A stretch of 45,458 bases of DNA from Chitinophagales bacterium (GCA_947449695.1 CANFST010000020.1:1-45458); one strand, 5' to 3'. Positions 31,282 through 41,076 are shown, counted from the first letter of the stretch. A program made the numbers and translations. The notes: generated from the sequence alone by a model not told the origin.

Positions 31282-34200
31282 TTAATTTAATTGGTGAACA
31301 ATTATTTTTAGCGGAATTTCATTGATTTCAATTGTAGTTGTTGATTTAATATCTTCTGTAAAACCAATATTCTCTGCTAAAATTTCGGCGCAAATATAAC
31401 TTTTATAATCAGTTAATGATTTTTTTACTAAAGAATTTTCTTCTAATTCAACGTTAATTTTATCGGTGATACTAAAGTTGCTATCCTTTCTTAACTTCTG
31501 AATCTGGTTGACCAACTCACGGGCAATCCCCTCATTTTCAAGTTGTTGTGTTAAGTTAATATCCAGAGCAACAGTTAATAGACCTTTGTTTGCAACTTGC
31601 CAGCCAGGAATGTCTTCTGCAGTAATTTCTACATCAGAATCGTTAATCATTATTGGAGAATCGTTAATTGTTAAAATGATAAAGCCAGCTTTTTCAATTT
31701 CTGATATTTGATGTTGGGTAAAATTGGCAATTTGTGCAGCACCTTCTTTCATGTTTTTACCCAACTTGGCACCCAAGGTTTTGAAATTGGCTTTGATTTT
31801 CTTTTTGATAATGCCTTCAGTTTCAGTAATCATTTCCAATTCTTTCACATTCACTTCGCTCAAAATCAAATCCTGAACTTTTGTTAATTGAGTTTTGAAA
31901 TCATCATTCAAAATAGGAACAATTATTTTTTGCAACGGCTGACGAACTTTGATGTTTACTTTCTTTCTTAAGGATAAAACCAAAGATGAAATATCCTGTG
32001 CCATTTGCATACGCTCTTCCAAAGCTTTATCAATTGCTGATTCATTAATAGCAGGGAAATCGGTTAAATGAACTGATGATGCATTTAATTTTGAAGTGGT
32101 ATCGTTCAGGTTTTTATATAACCATTCAGCAAAGAATGGTGCAACAGGACTCATCAATTGGCTCAAAGTTTCCAAGCAAGTGTACAAGGTTTGATAAGCT
32201 GCAATTTTATCTTGTTCATATTCACCTTTCCAGAAACGGCGGCGGCACAAGCGAACATACCAATTACTCAAATGTTCATCCACAAATTCCTGAATGGCTC
32301 TTGCTGCTTTTGTTGGTTCATATTCGTTGTAAGCCGATTTTACATCTTTAATTAAGGAGTTTAATAAAGAAATAATCCAACGGTCAATTTCAGGTCGTTC
32401 GCTTAATGGCACTTCAGTTTCTTTATAATTAAAGCCATCTACATTGGCATACAAAGCAAAGAAACCATAGGTATTATATAGTGTACCGAAAAACTTACGA
32501 CGGGTTTCATCAACGCCTGCAAAATCAAATTTCAGATTATCCCAAGGATTGGCATTTTCAACCATATACCAACGGATAGCATCAGCACCATATTTTGGAA
32601 TGGCTTCAAATGGGTCAACTGCATTGCCTAAGCGTTTGCTCATTTTCTCACCATTTTTATCTAAAACCAAACCATTGCTGATTACATTTTTATAAGCAAC
32701 ACCAGGAAATTTCGCTGGGTCAATTTCATTCAACATCACAGCTATTGCATGTAAAGTGTAAAACCAACCACGGGTTTGGTCAACGCCTTCAGCAATAAAA
32801 TCAGCAGGATAATTTTTATTGAAAGTTGTATTGTTTTCAAATGGGTAATGCCATTGCGCAAGCGGCATAGCGCCACTATCAAACCAGACATCTATTAAAT
32901 CGCTTTCACGTTTCATGGGTTTGCCCGATGCAGAAACCAAAGTCAATCCATCCACAAATGGTTTATGCAAATCCATTTTCGATTTTAATTCTTCTATGGA
33001 AGATTTTTCAAAACCTGCTGCGATTGATTTTTCAATTTCAGTATGCAACTCTTCTAAACTTCCAATTACTATTTCTTCAGTGCCATCTTCTGTTCTCCAG
33101 ATTGGTAATGGTGTTCCCCAAAATCTACTTCTACTCAAATTCCAATCATTAGCATTTTCCAACCAATTACCAAAACGGCCTGTACCAGTAGCTTCGGGTT
33201 TCCAGTTGATGGTTTTATTCATTGCCACCATTTTCTCTTTCACTTTGGTTACAGCAATAAACCAACTATCTAACGGATAATAAATCACAGGTTTGTCAGT
33301 ACGCCAGCAATGAGGGTAGCTATGTTCGTAGTTTTCTTTTTTGAATAATTTTCCTTCCTCCTGCAATTTCAAAACTATTCGGGTATCAACACTTAAATAG
33401 CTTTTCAATTCTTTCACTTTTCCTGCGGCTTCTAATATTTGTTTCTGCTTCGCAAATTCAGTTTTCTTTTCGTCATCAGTTAAATAGGCTTCCTTAATGT
33501 ATTCTTCACCGAATAAATAAACATCATCTTTTACACCTGCTAAAAACTTACCACGTTTATCAACCATCGTTAAAGCACCGATGTTATTTTGTTTAGCAAC
33601 ACGGAAGTCATCAGCACCAAAACTTGGCGCAATATGCACGATACCAGTTCCATCTTCGGTAGTTACAAAATCGCCACAAATCACTCTCCATGCATCATTT
33701 GGGCCTTCTAAGTTAGCTTTAGTGTTAGCTTCGCAAGGCAATAATTGTTCGTAACGAATACCTTCTAAATCTTTTCCTTTGAATTCAGCAATGATTTTCG
33801 CTAAAGGTTTTTTATACTTTTTATGTATTGCCATTCTTACTGACATCCATTCAGTCGCAGATTTTGACAAAAGAAAATCCATATCATAGGAGTTTTCTTC
33901 AAAAGAAATTATACCATTATTTAGTATTCCAATTCCTTCACTTTCATTAAGTTCATCTGCATCAATAAAATACCTTTTAAATAATTGCTTGGATAAAATG
34001 TAAGAAGCTTCAACGCCACTAAATGGATTGTAAGAATTAACCAAAACATAATCAATTTTTTCCCCAACAGCCAAAGCTGTGTTTGATGGCAATGTCCAAG
34101 GTGTTGTAGTCCAAGCTAGAAAGTAAGCACCCTCTAATTCTTTAATTGATAATTGTTCTTTGCTAATTGCAAATTGTGCCACCGCAGTTGTGTCTTTTAC

Positions 34201-34812
34201 ATCTCTGTAGCAACCTGGTTGATTCAATTCATGACTGCTCAATCCTGTGCCAGCAGCTGGCGAATAAGGCTGAATAGTTAAGCCTTTGTATAAAAAACCT
34301 TTATTGTAAAATTGTTTCAGAATCCACCACAACGATTCAATGTATGTGTTTTCATAAGTGATGTAAGGCGATTTCATATCCACCCAATAACCCATTATTC
34401 TGGTTACTTCTTCCCACTTATCCTGATATTTCATTACCTCTTCACGGCATTTTTTGTTGTATTCTTCTACCGTGATTTTTTTACCAATATCTTCTTTGGT
34501 AATGCCCAAACTCTTTTCAACACTCAATTCTACAGGTAACCCATGTGTATCCCAACCAGCTTTACGATTCACCTGTTTGCCATTCATGGTTTGGTATCGA
34601 CAAAAAATATCTTTAATCGTACGAGCCATTACGTGATGGATGCCAGGCATTCCATTAGCACTTGGCGGACCTTCATAAAATACAAAACTTTCAGCACCTT
34701 CACGATTGCTGATGCTGCGTTCGAATATTTTTTCTTCCTGCCAGAATTTTAAAACCTGTTTATCTATTTCTGGTAAACTTAATTGCGTTGTTGATGGATA
34801 TTTATTGATCAT
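31282..34812 (-). CDS. ileS: Isoleucyl-tRNA synthetase, type 2, with GIHH in place of HIGH
   Basis: Class Ia synthetase charging tRNA-Ile. 1176 residues, longer than type 1 bacterial enzymes and in the range of type 2 (eukaryote-like) ones. The N-terminal ATP motif reads PSANGMPGIHHVMARTIKD: residues 57-60 are GIHH where the family has HxGH. The CP1 editing domain (YFLAWTTTPWTLPSNTALAVG) and the KMSKR loop (NGEKMSKRLGNAVDPFEA) are intact. The anticodon-binding domain includes DEHLSNWYVRLCRRRFW. Short stretches such as TINDSPIMIND (about 31636-31676) look like micro-repeat insertions. GxHH is known from a subset of type 2 enzymes and is linked there to extreme mupirocin resistance. Confidence 0.96.
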   Translation of the reverse strand: MINKYPSTTQLSLPEIDKQVLKFWQEEKIFERSISNREGAESFVFYEGPPSANGMPGIHHVMARTIKDIFCRYQTMNGKQVNRKAGWDTHGLPVELSVEKSLGITKEDIGKKITVEEYNKKCREEVMKYQDKWEEVTRIMGYWVDMKSPYITYENTYIESLWWILKQFYNKGFLYKGLTIQPYSPAAGTGLSSHELNQPGCYRDVKDTTAVAQFAISKEQLSIKELEGAYFLAWTTTPWTLPSNTALAVGEKIDYVLVNSYNPFSGVEASYILSKQLFKRYFIDADELNESEGIGILNNGIISFEENSYDMDFLLSKSATEWMSVRMAIHKKYKKPLAKIIAEFKGKDLEGIRYEQLLPCEANTKANLEGPNDAWRVICGDFVTTEDGTGIVHIAPSFGADDFRVAKQNNIGALTMVDKRGKFLAGVKDDVYLFGEEYIKEAYLTDDEKKTEFAKQKQILEAAGKVKELKSYLSVDTRIVLKLQEEGKLFKKENYEHSYPHCWRTDKPVIYYPLDSWFIAVTKVKEKMVAMNKTINWKPEATGTGRFGNWLENANDWNLSRSRFWGTPLPIWRTEDGTEEIVIGSLEELHTEIEKSIAAGFEKSSIEELKSKMDLHKPFVDGLTLVSASGKPMKRESDLIDVWFDSGAMPLAQWHYPFENNTTFNKNYPADFIAEGVDQTRGWFYTLHAIAVMLNEIDPAKFPGVAYKNVISNGLVLDKNGEKMSKRLGNAVDPFEAIPKYGADAIRWYMVENANPWDNLKFDFAGVDETRRKFFGTLYNTYGFFALYANVDGFNYKETEVPLSERPEIDRWIISLLNSLIKDVKSAYNEYEPTKAARAIQEFVDEHLSNWYVRLCRRRFWKGEYEQDKIAAYQTLYTCLETLSQLMSPVAPFFAEWLYKNLNDTTSKLNASSVHLTDFPAINESAIDKALEERMQMAQDISSLVLSLRKKVNIKVRQPLQKIIVPILNDDFKTQLTKVQDLILSEVNVKELEMITETEGIIKKKIKANFKTLGAKLGKNMKEGAAQIANFTQHQISEIEKAGFIILTINDSPIMINDSDVEITAEDIPGWQVANKGLLTVALDINLTQQLENEGIARELVNQIQKLRKDSNFSITDKINVELEENSLVKKSLTDYKSYICAEILAENIGFTEDIKSTTTIEINEIPLKIIVHQLN

Positions 34813-34861
34813 GGATAAAAATTAAAAAGCTATTTTAAAAACAGCTATTAAAATTGAGCGG

Positions 34862-34869
34862 CGAAATTA
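34862..34869 (-). promoter_or_regulatory. Candidate -7 box of ileS
   Basis: The minus strand reads TAATTTCGCCGC 50 bases upstream of the ileS start, fitting TAnnTTYG. No -33 TTG at about 19 bases is seen. Confidence 0.35.
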
Positions 34870-34901
34870 GCAAAAAGCTTTCAATCATAAGGTTTGAAAA
34901 C

Positions 34902-34938
34902 AAAAAAGGTTGCTCCATTTTCAGAAACAACCTTTTTT
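34902..34938 (-). terminator. Terminator of the coiled-coil protein gene
   Basis: Stem AAAAAAGGTTG / CAACCTTTTTT with a 15-base loop, 18 bases past the stop of the gene ending at 34957. Flanked by A and T runs. Confidence 0.8.
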
Positions 34939-34956
34939 AATTTTAATAAAGAACAA

Positions 34957-35340
34957 TTACATCACCTTACTCAAAAAATTATTGAACTCATATCGGGTTT
35001 CAGTAAAAGTTGCGACAAAACCAATTACGTTATTTTTCAACTGATTTTGGTCATTCAAAATTTTTGCACTGATTTGCTGTGGTTTTTCAACAGCCATTTT
35101 TTCGATATTTTCTTTTGAAAGGTTTACTGCATGACGAACTTCATCATTCCTTTCTTTTAGTAAGATGAATTTATTTTGAAAATGCTCAACACTTGCTAAT
35201 ACTTCTTGAGATGTGTAATTAGTGGCTACTTTCGTCAAACGATTTTCTAAAATAACAATTTCAGCTTTATAAAATTCTAATTCCTTTAACCAATCGTTGT
35301 ATTGATGATGTAAGGTATTGATAGATTCTTTTGTGTTCAT
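34957..35340 (-). CDS. Small coiled-coil protein of unknown function
   Basis: 127 residues, no signal peptide or membrane segment. Nearly all helical by composition, with long heptad-like stretches (WLKELEFYKAEIVILENRLTK, and LASVEHFQNKFILLKERNDE). I do not recognise the family. It starts 26 bases downstream of the universal stress protein stop on the same strand and ends with a clean terminator, so it is probably the second gene of that operon. A role in stress response would be inference from the neighbour only. Confidence 0.65.
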   Translation of the reverse strand: MNTKESINTLHHQYNDWLKELEFYKAEIVILENRLTKVATNYTSQEVLASVEHFQNKFILLKERNDEVRHAVNLSKENIEKMAVEKPQQISAKILNDQNQLKNNVIGFVATFTETRYEFNNFLSKVM

Positions 35341-35366
35341 GTATTTTTGTTTTTGATTTTTTGAAA

Positions 35367-36200
35367 TTATTGATGAGCAATGAAAACGGGCATTTTTAAA
35401 TTCATAATTATTGGATTAGAAATGCTATGATGAAAAAATCTTGAAACTGAACTTCTACCATAAGCACCCATTACAACTAAGGTATTATGCGAATGACGTT
35501 TGATATATTTTATCAATTCTACATCAGGCAAACCATGTAATACTTCGGTTGCCAGATTGCTGAAATGCCTATGCAACAAGTCTTTGATATTAGAGTTATC
35601 AGCTAAATGATTGCCTGAGTTTTCATTTACAGTTACCACAGTTGTTGGGGTATCAGCTAAATGCGGAAAAGAATAACTAAACATTTTTATTGCATAAATG
35701 CTTGATGGATAACCATCGTAGCACAAAATCACTTTTTGAATCGGCACCCAATCTTTAGGAACAATTACAACAGGACAATGCGAATCGTGTAAAACATCTT
35801 TCAAGAAAACTTTTGAACTATCACTGGCAAAATTGAAAAAACTCATTTCCGAACTCACTACTAAAAAATCGGCAAATGCAGTTTCATGCAATAATTCATC
35901 CAATGGAATGCCTTTATCAATATGGATTTTATGATGCACCCCATTCTCTTTGCAAAGTGATTCAAAATGCTCAATGGTTGATTTTATTTTCTCCTTGCCT
36001 AATTCCCTTTCCGCTTCAATTGCAGTATAATCAATCACTGGTTGATCCCAAGCATACCCATACACATAATTTGAAAAACGCAAATCGTGCAACAAAACTC
36101 CAACTAACAAACCATTGCAGTTTTTTGCAAAGTGCATGGCATATTGCATGGCTTCTTCATCTAATTTGGTAGCATTAAAAGCAACTAAAATCTTTTTCAT
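35367..36200 (-). CDS. Universal stress protein, two UspA domains
   Basis: About 277 residues with two tandem Usp folds. The first starts KKILVAFNATKLDEEAMQYAM and ends near DSHCPVVIVPKDW. The second starts QKVILCYDGYPSSIYAIKMF and ends with VVMGAYGRSSVSRFFHHSIS and MPVFIAHQ. The second domain keeps the G-x2-G-x9-S type nucleotide-binding loop; the first is degenerate. The frame extends three codons upstream, but I chose the ATG at 36200 (MKKIL). On the minus strand TACATTTG (36228-36221), a -7 box, lies 20 bases upstream. Usp proteins are induced by starvation, oxygen or membrane stress; the signal here is unknown. Confidence 0.9.
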   Translation of the reverse strand: MKKILVAFNATKLDEEAMQYAMHFAKNCNGLLVGVLLHDLRFSNYVYGYAWDQPVIDYTAIEAERELGKEKIKSTIEHFESLCKENGVHHKIHIDKGIPLDELLHETAFADFLVVSSEMSFFNFASDSSKVFLKDVLHDSHCPVVIVPKDWVPIQKVILCYDGYPSSIYAIKMFSYSFPHLADTPTTVVTVNENSGNHLADNSNIKDLLHRHFSNLATEVLHGLPDVELIKYIKRHSHNTLVVMGAYGRSSVSRFFHHSISNPIIMNLKMPVFIAHQ

Positions 36201-36409
36201 AAAAAACAATTTTGCTGGTTCAAATGTAAGATTTATAAAGCATTTCAGTCATGAGGAAAGTCAATGAATCAAATGATTGAAGTCACAACTGAACTGATTT
36301 TGAAATCAAATTCCTATATAATAATTGGGATTTGATATTGTCATCAGTTTCTTTGAAATACAACAATCCTCAACATTTACCATATTTGCACTTGTTAGCT
36401 TTCAAACCA

Positions 36410-38755
36410 ATGAAATATTTTTTGTCTTTTCTTTTTATTTTTTGTTTATATGATTTAATGTATTCTCAGTCAAGTACTAATCTGAACATTATCCCCAAGC
36501 CCAATTCTATTCAGCTTTTTAAAGATGAATTTGTTTTGGGAAATAATACTTTTATTGTTACGCTTGATGATATTCCTAAAGATGATGAGCAATATTTTAT
36601 TTACGAATGCAAAAAAAGATTTGGCATTAAGCCAGTTCATGGGTTAAGTTATAATCTCGAAAAGCCAAGTGTGATAAGAGTTTCAAGAGATTTATCTACA
36701 TCTAAAACTAACGGTGGATATTCATTATACGTTTCACCAAAATTAATTTCTATCACAGGTTATGGCAATGATGGAATTTTTAACGCCTTACAATCCTTAC
36801 TGCAACTGACTTCTAAAGAAAATGATTCCTCACTCACTGTGCCTTGTTGTTTAATTGAAGATGCACCAAAGATGGAATGGAGAGGAATGCATTTGGATGT
36901 ATCGCGGCATTTTTTTACTAAAGAAGAAGTGAAAAAATACTTGGATTTGTTGGCTTATCACAAGATGAATGTGTTTCATTGGCATTTAACTGATGACCAA
37001 GGCTGGCGCATTGAAATCAAAAAATATCCTTTGTTGACAGAGGTTGGAAGCAAGAGAGATCAAACAATGGTGGGCAAAGATTTTGCTGCCATGAGTGGCG
37101 ATGGTAAGCCTGTGGGTGGCTTTTATACACAACAAGACGTTCAAGAAATTTTGGGTTATGCTGCTAATCGTCACATAACTGTTGTGCCTGAAATTGAAAT
37201 GCCAGGTCATTCGCAAGCCGCACTTGCTGCTTATCCGCAGTTTAGCTGCAGCGAAAGAAAAGGTGATGTTTTAACCAAATGGGGTGTAAGCGAAAATGTA
37301 TTTTGCACCAAAGATTCTACGTTAAATTTCCTGAAAGATATTCTGACTGAAGTGATGGATTTATTCCCATCGCAATACATTCACATTGGTGGTGATGAAG
37401 TACCGAAAACTGCTTGGAAAGCCTGCCCACGTTGTCAACAACGAATGAAAGATTTTCATTTGAAGGATGAAAATGAATTGCAAAGCTGGTTTGTAAAACA
37501 GATTGATTCGTTCCTCACATTAAAAGGCAGAAACACGATTGGTTGGGATGAAATATTAGAAGGTGGCTTAGCAAAAAATGCTGCTGTGATGAGTTGGAGA
37601 GGCAATGAAGGTGGTATTGCAGCAGCCAAACAGCATCATAAAGTAGTGATGTGTCCAGGTTCGCATTGTTATTTCGACCATTATCAAAGTTCGCCACTGA
37701 CGCAGCCTTTAGCCATAGGTGGTTATTTGACAGTTCAAAAAGTTTATTCTTTCAATCCAATCCCTGATTCTTTAAAAGGTGATGAACGCAAAATGATTTT
37801 GGGTGGTCAAGGCAATTTATGGACAGAGTACATTCCTGATTTCGACAAACTTACTTTCATGGCTTTGCCCCGAATGAGTGCATTGAGTGAAGCTTTGTGG
37901 ACGAATGAAGAAAACAAAAGCTGGTCATCTTTTCAACAACGATTATTGCATTTGTTTAAATATTGGGAAACACAAAAAGTTAATTTCAGCAAAGCCTTGT
38001 TTGATGTTGAAAGTAAAGTTGTTCCGATAGATGGTGGTGTGGAAGTAAGCCTTCAATCAGCATTTGCCGAAGGAAAAATAAAATATTCTACTTGCGATTC
38101 ATGCAGATTCAAAACCTATTCTTCGCCATTAAAACTGACAAAAAGTGTGAAGCTATCTGCATTTTATGAGAATAAAGATTGGAACATGAAGAGCGATTTG
38201 TGGAAACAAAAATTCATTATTCACAAAGCAACAGGCAAAAAAATAGAATTAAAAAATCAACCTGCTGAGGCATATAATACAGGCGGGGCAACAGCTTTGG
38301 TAGATGGGATAAAGGGTGTAACACCATGGTATGGCAAAGAATGGTTAGGATTCAGTGGTACTGATTGCGATGCATTGATTGATTTAGGAACTGAAAAAGC
38401 GATTTCCAAAATTAAAATCGGATTGCTGAACGAAGAAAATAGCTGGATTTATTTACCCGATTCTGTTTTCATCACTTGTAGCTTAGATGGTGAAGTTTAC
38501 ATTCCGTTTTTCACACAACATTTATTGCAAACTGAGGAGGATAAAAAACAACAAAGGCAAGAGTGGACTTATGTGCCGGATACCCATCAAAACGAACATT
38601 TACTAACAGATGCACCACAGCCAAAAATAAATGCGATTGGTTTTGCTGCCCGATACATTAAAATTCGCATCAAAAACAAAGGCATTATTCCGCAAGGAAA
38701 AAATGGGGCAGGGGAGAAGGCCTGGTTGTTTGTAGATGAAATTGAGGTGCGATAA
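36410..38755 (+). CDS. Beta-N-acetylhexosaminidase, glycoside hydrolase family 20
   Basis: Exported enzyme that removes terminal N-acetylglucosamine or N-acetylgalactosamine by substrate-assisted catalysis. A signal peptide (KYFLSFLFIFCLYDLMYSQ) leads to a GH20b N-terminal domain and the GH20 barrel. Key motifs are WRGMHLDVSRHFF, FHWHLTDDQGWRIEIKKYP and the catalytic pair Asp329-Glu330 in HIGGDEVPKTAW. After the barrel (ends near LSEALWTNEENKSW) come beta domains, including a discoidin-like GGATALVDGIKG ... WLGFSGTDCDALIDLG module. The open frame begins at a TTG (36332), but the ATG at 36410 gives the signal peptide and 781 residues. Fits chitin or glycan recycling. Convergent with the next gene, 10 bases apart. 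Confidence 0.94.
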   Translation: MKYFLSFLFIFCLYDLMYSQSSTNLNIIPKPNSIQLFKDEFVLGNNTFIVTLDDIPKDDEQYFIYECKKRFGIKPVHGLSYNLEKPSVIRVSRDLSTSKTNGGYSLYVSPKLISITGYGNDGIFNALQSLLQLTSKENDSSLTVPCCLIEDAPKMEWRGMHLDVSRHFFTKEEVKKYLDLLAYHKMNVFHWHLTDDQGWRIEIKKYPLLTEVGSKRDQTMVGKDFAAMSGDGKPVGGFYTQQDVQEILGYAANRHITVVPEIEMPGHSQAALAAYPQFSCSERKGDVLTKWGVSENVFCTKDSTLNFLKDILTEVMDLFPSQYIHIGGDEVPKTAWKACPRCQQRMKDFHLKDENELQSWFVKQIDSFLTLKGRNTIGWDEILEGGLAKNAAVMSWRGNEGGIAAAKQHHKVVMCPGSHCYFDHYQSSPLTQPLAIGGYLTVQKVYSFNPIPDSLKGDERKMILGGQGNLWTEYIPDFDKLTFMALPRMSALSEALWTNEENKSWSSFQQRLLHLFKYWETQKVNFSKALFDVESKVVPIDGGVEVSLQSAFAEGKIKYSTCDSCRFKTYSSPLKLTKSVKLSAFYENKDWNMKSDLWKQKFIIHKATGKKIELKNQPAEAYNTGGATALVDGIKGVTPWYGKEWLGFSGTDCDALIDLGTEKAISKIKIGLLNEENSWIYLPDSVFITCSLDGEVYIPFFTQHLLQTEEDKKQQRQEWTYVPDTHQNEHLLTDAPQPKINAIGFAARYIKIRIKNKGIIPQGKNGAGEKAWLFVDEIEVR

Positions 38756-38765
38756 AAGAGATAGA

Positions 38766-39659
38766 CTATTGTTTTACATCTGTCACTTTACCATCTTTAA
38801 TGATAAAACTTCCACCCGAATCGTATTTGTATTTAATACTACCATCCTTTAAATCGACTGTTTCATCGGGGTCGCCCCAGCTTAATACAGCTTGTTCACG
38901 AGTCATACCTTTATAAATCTGTTTGTTCATTACATCGTGCCAGGTATCACTTTCCCAATTGTATAATTTGTGTGGATCGTGTTTAAAAAAGAATTTACTT
39001 AATAAATTCTTGTTGTGCAATGATGCCTCCACATTGGTATTGTTAACGTTGATGTTTAATACGCCTACTTCACCCATCTCATCTGTTAAAGAAATTTCAA
39101 AAGGTGCATTATCATCCATGCTCATGCTTACTCTTGTAACCCTTACTTTTTTAAATTTATGTCCATATTTTATGATGAGTTGTTCTTTTTCTTCATCTGA
39201 ATAATACCAATAATCTACTTTCATCCAGAATATTTTTCCGATTAAAAACCGCTCAGTCTTTTCTATATCATCTACTAAAGCTACTCTTGATAAGGTATGA
39301 TGGAAAGTACGTCCGATATATTCTTTGTGATTTTTATCTAACATTTTCACTTTCACTCTGTATTCGCCTGCACTATCAGGCGTTACACTTTCTACCAATG
39401 CTTCATGGTCATAACATTCAGCGTAAGTTGGTCTGCCTTTAAAGCCACTGCCACCAGTAAAAGAAACATAATCAAAATCAATTTTCGAATTATAGGTTCT
39501 GAGAAAAGTAATTTTTTTACCAACCCATTCTGTAATATTGGTATGAGCTAAGGTATCATCAGCTTCAACTAGGTTTTTTTTGGATGAGCCTTTTTGACTT
39601 TGTTTTGCAACAACTGCCAAGCCAATTAAAACAAATAAAAACAATAAAAATTTACGCAT
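38766..39659 (-). CDS. Exported protein of unknown function with SmpA/BamE-like C-terminus
   Basis: About 297 residues. A signal peptide or anchor (RKFLLFLFVLIGLAVVA) precedes a beta-rich body with ITEWVGKKITFLRTYNS and a tyrosine-rich region KVDYWYYSDEEKEQ. The last 60 residues contain IYKGMTREQAVLSWGDPDETV followed by short strands (KYKYDSGGSFIIKDGKVTDV). That is the pattern of the SmpA/OmlA (BamE) fold, where G-M-T-x-x-x-V/A-x-x-x-x-G-x-P is the hallmark. Such domains often bind outer-membrane assembly partners. The start was moved seven codons in from 39680. Single gene; function not known. Confidence 0.7.
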   Translation of the reverse strand: MRKFLLFLFVLIGLAVVAKQSQKGSSKKNLVEADDTLAHTNITEWVGKKITFLRTYNSKIDFDYVSFTGGSGFKGRPTYAECYDHEALVESVTPDSAGEYRVKVKMLDKNHKEYIGRTFHHTLSRVALVDDIEKTERFLIGKIFWMKVDYWYYSDEEKEQLIIKYGHKFKKVRVTRVSMSMDDNAPFEISLTDEMGEVGVLNINVNNTNVEASLHNKNLLSKFFFKHDPHKLYNWESDTWHDVMNKQIYKGMTREQAVLSWGDPDETVDLKDGSIKYKYDSGGSFIIKDGKVTDVKQ

Positions 39660-39738
39660 TATTGGTTTGAATTTTACCATGCAAATCTAATAGAATAAAC
39701 ATTACCCAAAGGTTAATACATAAAAATAAGTGAATGCG

Positions 39739-39770
39739 TTTGCGAATTTTATTTTACTGATGTATGTTTG
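39739..39770 (+). promoter_or_regulatory. Promoter of sucC
   Basis: -33 TTTG (39739-39742), a 20-base spacer, then -7 TATGTTTG (39763-39770). Both boxes match the Bacteroidota consensus. The sucC ATG lies 26 bases downstream. Confidence 0.8.
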
Positions 39771-39796
39771 AGCATTCAAAAAAATAATAAAACAAA

Positions 39797-41008
39797 ATGA
39801 ATTTACACGAATATCAAGCTAAAGCTTTGTTGCAAAAGTTTAATGTACCTGTTCAGGAAGGCATTGCCTGCACTACTGTTGACGAAGCAGTTAATGCTTA
39901 TGCGCAAATCAGCAAAGAAACCAATTCGAAATTTGCAGTAGTAAAAGCGCAGATACATGCCGGGGGCAGAGGTAAAGGTAAAATAGTGGGTAGCGAACAA
40001 CGTGGGGTTCAGGTGGCTAAAAGCGCTGATGATGTAAAAACTATTGCAACCAATTTATTAGGTGGCACATTGGTAACTATTCAAACGGGCGAAGCAGGCA
40101 AAGTGGTGAATAAAATATTTGTGGCTAAAGATGCTTACTATAGCGGTGCTAGCGAAGTGAAAGAATTTTATTTAAGCATATTGTTAGACAGAGCTGAATC
40201 GAAAAATGTGATTATGTACAGCACCGAAGGTGGAATGGATATTGAAGAAGTGGCACATAATACACCCGAAAAAATATTTAAAGAGTGGGTTCAGCCTGGT
40301 GCTCAGTTAGCTGCCTTTCAGGCTCGTAAGATTGCTTTCAACCTGGGGTTGAGCGGCGATGCTTTCAAATCGTGTGTAAAATTTGTAACTAATTTATACA
40401 ACGCATTTGTTGGGTTAGATTGCTCTATGTTAGAAATTAATCCCTTGTTCAAAACTGCCGACGATAAAATAATAGCTGTTGATTGTAAAATGAATGTAGA
40501 TGATAATGCTTTAATTCGTCATCCGGATGTGGAAGCATTGAGAGATTTTGCTGAAGAAGATCCTACCGAAGTAGAAGCAGGAAAATTCAATTTGAATTTT
40601 GTGAAATTAGATGGCAATGTGGGCTGCATGGTAAATGGTGCAGGCTTGGCAATGGCTACTATGGATATGATTAAATTGAGCGGTGGCGAACCTGCTAACT
40701 TTTTAGATGTAGGCGGCACAGCCAATGCTACCACAGTAGAGGCTGGTTTCCGTATTATTTTAAGAGACCCTAATGTAAAAGCTATACTGGTAAATATATT
40801 TGGTGGTATTGTACGTTGCGACCGTGTGGCACAAGGTGTAGTAGATGCTTATAATAATATTGGCGAAATAAAAGTGCCTATCATAGTAAGATTACAAGGC
40901 ACCAATGCCGAAGCTGCTAAAGAACTGATTGAAAAATCAGGATTAAAAGTGGAATCAGCCATTCAGCTGGAAGAAGCTGCTACCTTAGTGAAGCAGGCTT
41001 TAAACTAA
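39797..41008 (+). CDS. sucC: Succinate-CoA ligase, ADP-forming, beta subunit
   Basis: Beta subunit of the citric-acid-cycle enzyme that makes ATP or GTP from succinyl-CoA. The ATP-grasp N-terminus reads NLHEYQAKALLQKFNVPVQEG, followed by KAQIHAGGRGKGKIVG and GLDCSMLEINPLF. The C-terminal ligase-CoA domain has MVNGAGLAMATMDMIKLSGGEPANFLDVGGTA and ILVNIFGGIVRCDRVAQG. 403 residues, full length. The alpha subunit gene sucD is not next to it: a terminator and tRNA-Arg follow, as is often seen in Bacteroidota, where the two genes can be separate. Confidence 0.97.
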   Translation: MNLHEYQAKALLQKFNVPVQEGIACTTVDEAVNAYAQISKETNSKFAVVKAQIHAGGRGKGKIVGSEQRGVQVAKSADDVKTIATNLLGGTLVTIQTGEAGKVVNKIFVAKDAYYSGASEVKEFYLSILLDRAESKNVIMYSTEGGMDIEEVAHNTPEKIFKEWVQPGAQLAAFQARKIAFNLGLSGDAFKSCVKFVTNLYNAFVGLDCSMLEINPLFKTADDKIIAVDCKMNVDDNALIRHPDVEALRDFAEEDPTEVEAGKFNLNFVKLDGNVGCMVNGAGLAMATMDMIKLSGGEPANFLDVGGTANATTVEAGFRIILRDPNVKAILVNIFGGIVRCDRVAQGVVDAYNNIGEIKVPIIVRLQGTNAEAAKELIEKSGLKVESAIQLEEAATLVKQALN

Positions 41009-41027
41009 ACTAAGTATAAAAATAATT

Positions 41028-41060
41028 AAGGCAAGAAGTTATTGATTTCTTGCCTTTTTT
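41028..41060 (+). terminator. Terminator of sucC
   Basis: Perfect stem AAGGCAAGAA / TTCTTGCCTT with a nine-base loop, then a T-run. It lies 20 bases past the sucC stop. Its last T begins TAATTTTG (41060-41067), a -7 box that could start tRNA-Arg. Confidence 0.85.
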
Positions 41061-41076
41061 AATTTTGCGAAATACA

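Noticed and set aside
30742-31290. A 182-codon plus-strand frame rich in F, A, T and G
   Set aside because: Antisense of the lysine/alanine repeat of the DksA-like gene; the pattern follows from that repeat.
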